Source: Ectocarpus siliculosus (Eukaryota; Sar; Phaeophyceae; Ectocarpales; Ectocarpaceae). From it: a stretch of DNA of 64,000 nt. Position numbers and translations under genes: made by a program. The stretch is from positions 1,427,454-1,491,453 of the forward strand of contig FN648707.1 of NCBI GenBank assembly GCA_000310025.1. The letters run 5' to 3'. Each line of letters opens with the position of its first letter. Position 1 is the first letter of the stretch. The notes under the pieces are model-generated. The model saw only the letters and a program-made list of their open reading frames with translations, was not told where the DNA came from and did not search any database. This document shows positions 29,925 through 42,000 of the stretch, piece by piece.

Positions 29925-31325
29925 GCTTCCAACAAGTGGGTGTCGCGGCTGCAAGTGCCAAGCAAGCCAGCAGCAAGCTGCTAGGCTGGGAGGGGCGCCG
30001 TGGTTTCAGGAAACCTGCAGTTCGGGTTCTTTCGCTCTGAGTTTCCAGTAATGCACACACCTTGCTGCTTGTGCACATCAATATTTTTTGAAGTACATGT
30101 GCATAGTATTGTTAGCATAGCATCAGCACACAGGCTCTGTATCCACCAGGCACTGTGCTTTGTAAAGGCTTCAACACACCTCCTAGATGAGAGTTATCTC
30201 AAAGGCACGGTCGTTATATCCTCTTCTGTGATTGTGTATGCTATATATGCATACATGTATGTTCCTAGAGAAGTCAATGTGGTCGTCCGCGTTATGTAGC
30301 TGACGACCAAACCGACACCCGCTGAGTTCGTTTCGCTGTGGGCAGGTGGAGCTTTTGGTTGGAGACGAGCTCTGGGGTTGAGTGTGCCCACACTTCATCA
30401 GATGAAACCCAACAACTCCCAGTAAAAAGGGGGGTTGTATTGCGATGTAGAGTAATGTCGAGTGGCAGAAAAAGGGGGGAAATCCCTACTGATGACTGCA
30501 TGTCGTCATTCGGCCGTTTGCCCCCGCCGCGGTTGTGTTGTATTGACCCGATGAGGCGATCAACCAAGGCAGTCCTGTGCACAAAGACATAACCACCCGG
30601 TGTCCTGCCAATAGTCAAAATCTAACTAGCAAGTCGCGTGCTACTGTAGCAGCCAGACACAAAGCATGTCGGGTGCAACTCCCACTTGCTCGGTCATAAC
30701 CGGTGACGTCGTGTGTCCCATTTCTGACGCACACCAAACCTTTGAAATGAAACTCGCGATGGCCCCCAAACCACGCAGCTGTGTCTGCGCTTTCATGGAG
30801 TCATATAAAAGTGCTGAAAGTGAACTACTGTATCACAGCTGAAAAGAGCTCACTGCACTTGCACGCTACACTTCACCCAGCATCCTCCCGCCCCAAAGTT
30901 TGAAACAGCGCTTCGCAGGGTGACAGGGTTGGTGGTTACCGTTTGAGGGATAACCCTTCGGTGCCGTCGCCACCACCACGAACGACAAAACGGCCACTGA
31001 GGGGGGACGTGAACACCGCCCGCAGCAAGTGGAATGAGGCACTTGCATCCTCCGCCGCCCAAAGGTCGAAATATGGTCATGTTCAGCAATCTTCAATCTT
31101 CATTGCTACCTCCAGCCCCCAAAATCGTTGATTACATGTCAAACGCGAGGCCCAACGCTGCCTTTTCAAATCGGTGTCGTCTCCTTGTCTCCAAGGCAAA
31201 ATGCCGCCGAATGAACCCATTCGACCAAAAAGGCTGCTGCCGCGAGTGGCCTTCTCGCCAAGGGCCTACATGGAAACGAGAACATCGTCGCCTGGACTTC
31301 CCTCCCTAGTCACGCGCCCTGCTAC
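29925..31325. other. Intergenic region between HslV (3' end) and TBCD (5' end)
   Basis: About 1.4 kb separates two genes in the same direction. It should hold the HslV 3' UTR and the TBCD promoter. I see no convincing ORF, no TATA consensus that I would trust, and no repeat of note. Confidence 0.6.
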
Positions 31326-34300
31326 TCATGCTTCGCTCTCCTCCTCTTCCACGTCCAGCGAGTGCATGGTGAAGTGGTTGTTAGTGTACACGCAAAGCTC
31401 CGATGCAATCTGCCGGTCATCAAAGGGTGTACGTGGGCCGGAGACATGAACGGTTACTGGTCCGAGAGTGAAGCACACCCTCGAACCACAATTCTTGCTC
31501 CCATGACATCACTACACAACCTGGAGGGAAAACATTTGTTGTTTCAACGAACGAGACAGCTTCGTAAAAGGGAGGCAACCTCGATATTTTGTGCAAACAA
31601 GGACAGGTGTGACTTCAAGAACCACATGCATACCTTTTCAAAAACCATAAATCAGCGCCCACCGCGTTTCTGCAGGGCAGGAACTTCAATCCGTGGTCAC
31701 ACAAGGGGGTTCCTGTGTATGCAGAATAATCTACGCGACCTCCCCACATCGCCAACAACAATTAACGTCAACGTCGGCGAGATTGACGCACCTCCATCGA
31801 CTTGCGGGCTACCTCCTCCGCGCTGAGGTCTTCCTGCCCAGAGAGAGCTCGCGCGGCCGCTGAAAACAGAGCCGACAACGCGCAGACGGGGGCGAGAGAG
31901 CGGTTGCGATTAAGGGCTACGGCGGCAGTCCGACCAGGAAGGCGCAAAGAGACTAGACGAAAATATGTAGTAGGTTTTCCGAGCTCTTCCGACCGCCTTA
32001 ACCTGTAGAAACGTCTTTCTCCTCCTAGACTACGACGTACATGTGAATCCTGGCCCCCGGCTACTAATCACCGATGCCTATTTATTCGTGCCACGAGTAC
32101 CCACTTAAAAACACGAACGATAGATCAGATCCAATAGGGGAATCGTGCACCGTCGGTTTTGCTTCATATCCTCGCCCCCGAAAGCGTGGTTGGAGAGGTG
32201 CACAGCGTCATTGCGTACGGTGTGTCCTCTACTGCTGTGTGAATGTGACGCTCTCCACTACGATCTATAACTTGTGACCTTTTGGCTCTTGTCAGCGTTG
32301 ATTGGTGAGCGGGAACCGTTACTTGTCCAATCGCGGAGTCGGCACCAGACGCCGCTACTGCTGGAGACACACAAACGCCACATTGTTGGTTATATTTTCG
32401 CGACTTGGAAAAACAAATTCTCGGTCACTTGTCAACGTGAACCCACAGTCTCACCTAGGGCGTAAGGCTGCCCTGACCCCACGGCTGGACAAGTCCATCG
32501 CACACCGTGGCAAAGCAACATGCCGGGGTTGAAAGCAGCGGCAGTGAAACATTCAACATGGCAACAAAAGCAAGAAACGATCGGCAGAGGTAGCAAGTGA
32601 TGAATGTGGGAGACTGCGCTGACAACCCGTATGCTGCGAGAAGGTATAGTAATCAAGAGATAAACGGGAGATTCCAGACGCGCACCTTGCCGAAACACAT
32701 ATTCCCGCACTTCCTACAACCGCCCAACCTCTTGAACAACCAAGCCACGCTAGGGCATGCTGCCCCCCGAGCAAGGTAAACATTGCTTCGGCCAACAACT
32801 GCCTCCGGTGAGAGGCGAAAACCTTCGATGATTTCCAACGATAAAAAGACAGTTGCTCTTGTCGGTGTTGTCCTTTTCACAATGAAGAGAACAGCCCGTT
32901 CCGATCTCTGCGCCGTACAGGGGTGCATCGCACAGGGGAAACTGACGCGCGCACGTTCCGTGGCCACGGGAAGGCCAACTACCCGAAGAGGGTACGCTAT
33001 GAATTATCCACGAGGAAAGAAATGTAGAAAACCAGAAAGAATCAACACAACCAAGCGAGAAATAATCAATCAATGCCAGGCCGGTAGACAAAATAATTCC
33101 TGAAGCCTCCGCACTGCCAAATGTGCCGGCGTTGACGTTCACAACTGCTCCAATCGTGCATTTCATAGCGCCTCGAGTTTCAATCAACCCCTCCAAACGT
33201 GTACTTCCTCCAGAGCGTTTTGGAATTCAACTCATTTACACAGCGGAAGGAACGTGGCTTCCAGCCGACTGCAGAAGCGCTTCAGAGGCCCAACAAGAGC
33301 AAAGCAGTTCTCTCCTACAACGATGTGGTCGAGGCGTTGATTGTAGAGATATTTGCTACTAAGACCGATGCCGCGGCCACATCATTGCCGGAGAGAAATG
33401 CCTTGCTCCAGTCGGCTCTCGGAGCGCCTCTGCGTAGGACAGAGGCCAAGTCCCTGCCGCTGTGTAAATGAACTGAGGCGGGGTGGGTTTTGATGTTGAG
33501 GTCTTCACGTAGCCGTTCCGGCCTCCGCTCAGTACCTTCTACTACTGGCCCAACTTACGAGGACGCCTTTCGTGGTCACAACCCAACTACCCCTAAAAGT
33601 AGTACACTGTTCTAGAAGTGAAGGTGCGTGGGGATTGAAAAAACATGATTCCGTCGTAGTCGTGGGAGAGGCAGGGACAATGGGTCGGCGAGTGAGCGTG
33701 CACAAGTCACGCGTGTACCTCTTACTCGAAAAGAGTAAGAAAAGAGCGGAATTTCGATGTCGCTCACAAGGGGAAGCGCTTCACACAAAAACCTCGCGGT
33801 TCCTCCCGATAGTCGCCTTGCATGCCAAACACAGCTCACGCCGCCATCGACGGCACTGCCAAGCTACACTCCCCCTAAAAATTCGCGTGCTGAAAGTTAA
33901 TAGCTCACCGATCACCCCTCCATTTGGTGCGAGGACGTCGCCCAATCCCGTCACCTTCAGGGAGAACTTGCTGTCTGCCACTAGAACGACCGCCTGCCAC
34001 GCGTACCAAGCGAGAAAAAAACAAACAAATCAGGCCAAGAGACGCACAACAAGCAACTGATCGGCTCAGTACAAACTACACCGAAATCAAAACATGATCC
34101 ATGCGTAAACACAGACGAGCACGCGGCAGCTCGCTCGCTCAAAGCCAAACTACCGACGAGTTCCCCCGACAAGGCTGGCCACTCAGACCGCCAAGGAGCA
34201 ATCGTCTGAGTCGTGACATGGTATAAGAGCGAACGAAATCGCACCACAACGTATACAGTACGGACCGGCAGTCAACAAGTATATTTGTGAAGAAACATGG

Positions 34301-37012
34301 GCCCAATTTTTCGCAAAAAAAAATAAAAATGGGAGAAGACACACATCTCAGCGGCGGATCCTATATACCAAACGCTAAATGAAAACCTGTGCTCGACAGT
34401 GGCGACAAAACAAGAAACTGCGCCTCGAGCAGATTTTGACGTTTCTTGTCTCCGAGCCCGTACTGCAGGCCCAATACGAGAGATACATGAACGGCAACCC
34501 CGACGAAGAAGGCGGCTCGGGAACGACAGGCAAGACGGGATAGAACTCCTGCATACGTTTAGGATGCGCGACAGAGCTTCCGAGACACTTGCAGTCTCTC
34601 TTTCGTATTGCAAAGCAAAACATAAGTCATACGTTGGTCTTGGTAGTTACTTTTTTGTGCCCAACGTTGGTCTGTTTAGTTGCGAGTGACGTCTGTTTCG
34701 CTTCTCGCTGTCGGGCCACGCTTACATCCGGAGTCTGGACCATCGGTCTGTACGCGCTGTGGTGTTAACATATGAACGCGTGACGATTGTTCGCCCTGGG
34801 CGGCCGCAACCTCGGAAGCGAACGGAGGACGCCCACAGTCTACGCTGGCCGGTTGTCTTGCTCACCTCTAGTCGGCGGAGGTACTTGTCGGTCCTCCAGT
34901 CTTTCGCCAGGGCAACGCACGCGTTCATGAGTTGTCCTACAGGTGTACCACAAACGATCGGGGGGGGGTATGCTCTTGGTGTTTGGCGCTGTGCGATAAA
35001 AGCACAACACTTTGGGCAAGCACAACACCATAAACATCCTCAAGCTGCTCCGACTTGTAGCACGCTGCGTTTCGCATGTACTTCGCCACGTTGCCGACGG
35101 TCTATCAACACGAGCTGGCTCTTCTCGGCAAATCAGCTTGCTGAGGCTGTTTCGCCCTTTCTGCTTCCAGGGAGCTAGAAACACGAGGGAAACACACGGC
35201 GGCACCCCAGGTTTAGGCTGGGCCCGCCCGATGCAACTGTGGTACCTCGGACAAAGTGTTCCTATCTCGACGCTCGGCAACATACAGCCTGATCCACAAG
35301 CCCGGTATGGGCAATGCTGTGCAGTAGCCTTCGCTGTGGTTTTCGACAAAGTAAACATGTTGGATGAAGGATGCCATTGGGGAGGTTGGGGTAGGGGTAG
35401 GGATAGGGATAAGGTCTGCGTACCCCCTCCCTGTTCCATTTCCTCACAAAATTAACTTCTCGCGAAGGCCGGTCCCTGCTGTGGGGGGGACGTCGTCTAA
35501 AGAACGAAAGACAAGAGAAATTCAGGGTCCCGTGAGCACCTTGGACGAACACCGGAGGACTGGGGTACCTTCGTGTTCCTCAAGCTTGCCCTCGAGGCGC
35601 TCCATGAGCGTCAAGGCGTCGGCCGTCGACCCGGCGTACCCCGCCAACACGCGTCCGTCCCCCAGCTTTCTGACCTTGGTGGCGTTGGGCTTCACCACCA
35701 TGTCTCCCTGGCTGACCTGCCCATCCCCCATCATGACCTACCGAGAACAAGAGATTCCGCGAGTTGGTCGATGGAACCGCAGCAAACGCAGAAAGCACGG
35801 GCTACAAACCTATTCCATACACGCCCGAGATGAAGATAGTCTCCACAACCTTATACTGTGAGGGGCACTGCTGTGCCATGACAGCTCTAAAGCTGCAGGC
35901 GCGCTTTCTTTGACAACGTTGAGATTTCACAGCATAGCGTTCCTCTCCAACTCATGTTTATGCTGCCACAGTTCCACGTGAACAAACGAAACACAGCCGG
36001 GGTACCCCGCGGGATACGGCCAAGTCAGTATCGCGCGGCGTGAAAACAAGGGCATTGCACACTACGCCGCTCGTACATCACGCTAGCTCTGCGGTGCATT
36101 CTGTACCGGTTAACATGGTGTTGACAGTCAGTCAAATTGTCCCCGAAATTTTCGCGTGAGCCTTCTTTTTTGCTGCGTGAAACTCACCACTTTCCCGTTC
36201 TTTCGGACGCACAAGATTGTCGTGCCGTGCATCTCAAGCCCCTGAATAAGGAAGGGGGGGGGGGGGGAGGATGCCCACAACCGGAGACATGTCGGAAAAT
36301 AGACGAGACACAGAATGGGTTGTCGCGAGCCTTTGGGTCGTACAAAGCTACTAGAGACACCCATTTCGCGACAGTGTTGCGAGCACAACCTCCGACTGTG
36401 TGTGTTACTGTGGGGCTCTGCCCTTTGATGCGTGCTGAATTTGTTGGTGACCTCAGAATGTTTCGTAATCGTAGTGCCAAAACAAGGCCAGGCGCCAGCG
36501 ATCGAACTACCGCAAACCGTTCTCTGAACAAAACTGGTGCTTAGACCGGGAGGCTGCCACAAAATGTTACCGCTTCCCCCAGTTGTGTATGGTCCTACGC
36601 CGGTGGTTCTTGTGTCAGCCTTCCTACAGCGCCATCAACAACAATAGGTGTAGCTGCCATGGACATGTCAGACGTTGCACACAATTCTAAGGGTGTCCAA
36701 CGGCGGTGTCACGGCCTCACCGCCACCGTGGCAGGTGTAGTCTACCCACGCCTTCGCATGTGTCTGCTCAGCATGGCGTGCAACCTGATTCGTTAGTCTG
36801 AACAGCCTCATTCTCACCGATGATGCCGAGCTGTGCATCCTCTTGCTCTCGGCACTCTTCCCGAAGGGTAACACCGCCGCCGCCGGCTGCCGCATCAAAA
36901 CGCCTCCTCGTCTTGCCGCAAGGTTGGCATCACGTCCCGCTGCCGGTCCTGCCGCAGCAGTCGCAAGCGACCGCACCGCGGCTGTCCTCGTCCTCGTCAA
37001 TAATCCAAGCAT
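31326..37012 (-). CDS. hslV: HslV/ClpQ proteasome-like peptidase, organelle-targeted
   Basis: N-terminal-nucleophile threonine peptidase subunit of the HslUV protease, which forms a double hexamer capped by the HslU ATPase. Exons: 37012-36818, 36241-36188, 35737-35569, 34936-34866, 33993-33909, 32484-32455 (30 bp), 31859-31792 and 31409-31326 (TGA). They sum to 252 codons in consistent phase. Exon 1 is a 65-residue Arg/Ala/Ser-rich, acid-poor presequence ([20 protein letters not shown]), as expected for mitochondrial import. The mature part would begin at Thr72 in [15 protein letters not shown], matching bacterial HslV, which starts M-TTI. Then come [65 protein letters not shown] and CVYTNNHFT near the C terminus. 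The mature length of about 180 residues is normal. Mitochondrial location is inferred. No HslU gene is in the window. Confidence 0.96.
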
Positions 37013-39054
37013 CGCTGTAAAGGGGAATGGGGGCGGCGAGAAGTGTGTGTACGGAGGTTCCGAAACCCATGCAGCATGACATAGATATGCCTCTGCTGGA
37101 TACTGCATTGTACGGGAAATAAGCGGAATCCTTCAATTTACAGGATAATTTAGGGACAACGCTCGGAGAGTCAGTAAGCTGCATTTTTGTGGACCGACTC
37201 AAATGGCGGGCAGGTGAGGGAGCGTAGCGGCAGCACAAGCCACCACGTCCAGCGGCAGTACAGTTAATCAGTAAGTGGGCGCGTGGTAAGAGAATCAGCC
37301 CTCTTCGAGTGATTCTGGGGCTCAGGCTATATACAAACCTGGGGTCAGGCTACGGTGGTAGACGGGTGACAACACGCGTAATCAATCCGAGGTGCCGTGA
37401 AACAGGGGGCGGCACACACAGACGCCATGAGTGCGTTCAGAAGGCATGCAAAACGCAAAACGCGGCCGATTCCGCGGTAGTCCCGGAATATCAAGCACGT
37501 CAACGAGATGCCACTGCGCTCTGTTGGCTGCTGCTTCTCAGTTGCTGCCTCTACTTCCTACCTTAGCAGTGCTATGAGTTCTACTACAAGTACTAACTTC
37601 TGCACAACAGCTGTAATGCAGAGTTACTCGGAGTACATTGTACTGCGCTGCAATAACAAAAGTTCAGTCAGCGGGGTTATTGCGTCCTTCCAATCCACTG
37701 CCTGGTGCAGCAGTGACACACAAACAGTCAAACAACGGTGATGCATTTTGCGCCCACCCATCGTTCCCGGTGCTAGTGCTGCTGTGTCTCGCCTTACTGA
37801 GGAAGATGAGTGCAGCAGTAGCGGTAGCAGTTCGAGCACGACGGGCTAAAAAAGCCGCAGTTGGCATGCTTCGTCAGAACCGTCATCACAAAAGCTGCAT
37901 ACAACAGCAACCAATTCCATCATTAGCAACCCAGGTCAGCACTACAACATCTCGCTCTTCATTGCACTCACTCTGGCTCTTGTTGCTTGGTTGCTCGTGT
38001 GGTAGTCAGTTGCGACGGTACTCACAGACAGATCTGCCGTGAGGGGGCCGATGGATGGGACGCCATCGAGAGTTGATAAAGATGATGCGGGGTGTTCTCA
38101 CTGGATTCTGCCTCCCCTGCCCCCGCCGTCTCTGCCTGTGCCTTCTGTCTTTGTCACTCGGTCTCCATTGTCGCCAGGCGTAAGCGTATATCACCCGTTG
38201 TGTATTCTATTGCGTCACCCTTAGCAGGTGATTGTACATGTAGCGCTTTGGCTTCGTCGTGGCGTGTAATTTGATGTCTTCACATTTAGACCGCTCCGTT
38301 TTCTGCCGAACGGCGTACCGTAGTACATATATATGGTACCTTGCAACAAACATATTTCCGGCATGCTCCCCCCAGGTCGGATCAGATCCCAACAAGTTGG
38401 TCAAGCTTCGCTCAATCCACTCTGCACGGCTTCGTCCACATCCGGATCGCACGAAACAAAGTCTATCTATACGTTGTGGGGGTCAGAGCCGCTTTCCGTA
38501 TCGACGTCGCATCGACGAAGAGAACATCGAACTCACGGGCACCATCAATGACACTAACGACAACGCCAACGACGCCAACGACGACCTCTCGAAGTCGGAG
38601 GACGAGAAAACGACACTGACACCCTATTGGTCTTGGCAACCCCCCACGCCCGCGGGTTGACCGTTGTCACTGGAATAACGCGCACCTACTTGCGACGCGG
38701 ATGCACGTGGCTCGTGGAGATGTGCATGTAATTTTCGGCGACTTCAGGAAAGGCGCTTGGAAGGGAGATATATTGTATGTGATTCTAAAACTAGAGTATG
38801 TATTGTATTTCAGAGAAAGAGCAACTTTGCCCGTGTTTACAACGCCTCCTAGCCAAGAGAACAAGCTTTCGCCCGGGGGGTTGCCAACCAACAATCAGTG
38901 CCTCAAATTGCCTGACTTGAAACCCCAAGCGAAGACCAAACGTGCCGAGATTCCGTTTGTCTGGAAAACCCGACTTTTCGTGCGTCGCATCAATCTCAAG
39001 AAGAGCCAGGCTGCAAGCAGGCTTGTCAAGTACACTATAGAAAGCACTGGCGGG
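37013..39054. other. Intergenic region between IFT139 (3' end) and HslV (5' end)
   Basis: About 2 kb that should contain the IFT139 3' UTR and the HslV promoter. A short AACGAC/GCC-type triplet-rich stretch lies at 38546-38585. Small ORFs exist on both strands, but none resembles a known family or has a supported exon structure. Confidence 0.55.
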
Positions 39055-42000
39055 TCACGGTCTGAGCATAGTTTGTGCCTTGGACAAGATCTCCTCGCGA
39101 ATCTTGGGGTAGTCGGGGTATTGGGCGAGAACCTTGTTGCACACATCGATCGCCTCCACGAACCTGAGTTACGACAGGTACCAAAACAAGAATACCACGG
39201 CACCCGAGCATGGCAGGGAGGCGGGGGAAGGGTGAGTCGTTGTGCCGTCACCTTGCTCGTGGAGGAAGCGTTCGCAATAGCTGGCAGGTTGCTAGCATGC
39301 CTCGACCAACACACGAGAGAAGTAATCCAAACAAAATGTGGCCACTGAAACATCAGTGTTCGCCGTTCCATTACTGTCGTAGGCGATTTTGTTCGGGCAC
39401 CTGGAAAGGTATCAACTTAATCGCCGTCCATCCATACATGTAGATGAAGTTGCTCAGCGTTTCGGAAAGGCGGTTGTCTGCCCTGTCGGTACAGACTCGA
39501 ACAAGACAATCCCATGGCATGCACGTGATCGCACGACGGCGCTGCACCTATTCGTTCCCAAGTTGACAGTCTATCTACACGCTGCCCGTGCCTTCTACAC
39601 TACCACACAGCGCCACATAATTACATGAGAAGGGTGATGCACTCCCGCGCATTCTGCCGAAGTTTTAACATAAACTGGAAGATACCAACTCCCTAGATTC
39701 ATCCGAACGGCATATTTAATGTATTTGTACCGTACCTTTTGGCCTTGAGATAGTTGAAGGCCAACTTAAAGCCACCAGCCGCGCCAGCCTGGTTCCCAAA
39801 CTCCCAACTCTTCTCATAGCACTCAGCGGCATCCCTGCAGAGGTGAACGATGCAAAAAAAACAAAATACGTTTCGACTCCGAACAGTTCTGCCTTGTAAC
39901 TTCATAAAGTGATAACTGCGCCACGGTCAATCCTCTTCGTAGGCCAGAAACAAATCTCCTCGATGTCGACATCTTCATTACGCCCAATACTACCGCACTC
40001 GTGATACTTGACGGTCGTACTGACCTGTAGCTCTGCTCCTTCTCCATGACCAGACCCATGGTTTCCCAGGCTTGTGAACAAGACTTGTTGTAACTCAGGG
40101 ATCGACGGCACAGGTCCTGGTTTAGTGTTGTTCATCGGGCGGGCAAAAAAGCCTTGTCAGACGGACTAGGGGATCGAGTCACAGGCTACGTGCTGAATGT
40201 AAGTCGATGGCACAACGTCAAACAAATCGGAGGTACTCGAAACGATATTCGATTCCGGGCCCCGGAGCTGTACCGATCCCAAAGCCTCAATCACCTGTGC
40301 AAGATCAAATTTTCCCCTGTCGACGTAAAGATGCGCGAGATGCAGATACGCTTGCTCGAACTCTTCCGCACTCTCCAGCGTGTAGGGCATCTTGGCGATA
40401 CGTTTCAAAGCATTTCGAGCCTGGGGTGGCAAGCGGTGCGATTCACGATGAAGGCGTTGTGTTGTGGCTCGCGAAGGATGCCGGGTGCTGACGTGCGTTC
40501 AAGAGCTGTCGTGACTTGTTCAACCCGCTGTAGCTTTGTCCCGGCAACGAGCATCAAATACCGTCCGCCCAAGGTGCGAAAATTGACCCCTCCGCTGACT
40601 AAACAATTTGGATGTATTGAGAGAGCATCATCGCAACCGCAGTAATCCATCGCAGAAATCAGTGCGTCCTCGAGAACATGTGGAACACGCGGCGATTGAA
40701 TAAAACGAAGCGTTGTTTCTTAGCCCGACCTTGTTGGGAGAGTCCTCGAGAGTGAAGGCGAGTGACATGCCAAGGAGCGCCGGTACATTTTCCTTGTCAT
40801 CCTCCAGCATGGACATGAACCCCGTCATGGCGGCGTCCACGCTCTCCTTGTCACGCGCCATCATCTTGACAGCGCTCTCCAGATATCTTCCAAAACAAGC
40901 GCAACGGGAGTGGTTAGAAGAAGGAGAAACCGATTGCATCGTTTTTGACATCCTTGTCTCCGTCGCTTGGGTGGGTATGACCACCCCAATACGCGTTATC
41001 AGTTGGTTTCGACAAACGATACTCGTGCTACTGCGCACGACACCGAAGGCTGGATGTGTCAAGAGTCTCCAGACAATGTGTCGGGATCAAGAACATCTCC
41101 GAATACCGCGTACCTTAAACGTATGCCTGCCTTGTTTGTTCCCCCCGTTGCCCCTGCGCCGCTTCGGCTGTCCCCTCGGCTAATCTTTTGCAGCTCCGAC
41201 AGGAAGAATTTGGCTATTCCTAGTGACTCCGCAGACCCCTCCCCGCCTTGGGGGGAGGTGACCACCTCCCATAGGTGGTCTCCGTTCGGGCTAATGTAGA
41301 TCTCGATCAGGTGTTCAAGCGCCTGAGCTCCCCATCTACGGTCGTGGTGGTACATGTAGCCGGTTATTGTGAGGAATGTGTTCATTGGAACGGGGAAGAG
41401 CGCACGAACGCGGCGCGGACGGCCTTGGACAACTCAAATAATTCGTTCAGCGTCTGCTTAAGTGTGGGTTGCTGTGGAATGCGATGCAAAGGCTGTCGGT
41501 TTTTTCACGGCCGTGCTTGCAAGAGAGTGATCGTAGACAAAAGGTATTGTGAGAGAAGAGGCCTCTGCGTTGTCTTTACTGGTGTTCTAATTTCGGCTTG
41601 TACTCTTCCCGCAATACGCTGATGCACTCACTCCCCATCCTGCCGGGCCCGGTTAAGCTGGCGAACGGCCTCGTGCATGTCGTTGGTGTAGCGATGGTAC
41701 AGGCCGCTGCAGAACCTAAGCCCGGCGTGCGCCGATGACCGAGGATCTCCTGCCTTTGCGAGCTCCAGGAGAGCCGGCACCTTGCGTGAAAATACGTTTA
41801 ATTGAAGAAATGAGCTTCAGGTCTGGTGATTACAACATGGTGCGATTGCTAATGGTCCTATCTTCCGCAGTGATCAATTTGGACACCACCTTACCCAAAG
41901 CAACGACGGTTTGTAGCCTACAGTAATGGACTGAAGTACCTCGTTCAACTGTCCGGCCCGCCTGAGGAGACCTATGAGTTTCTGCAAAGCCTGGTAGTTG

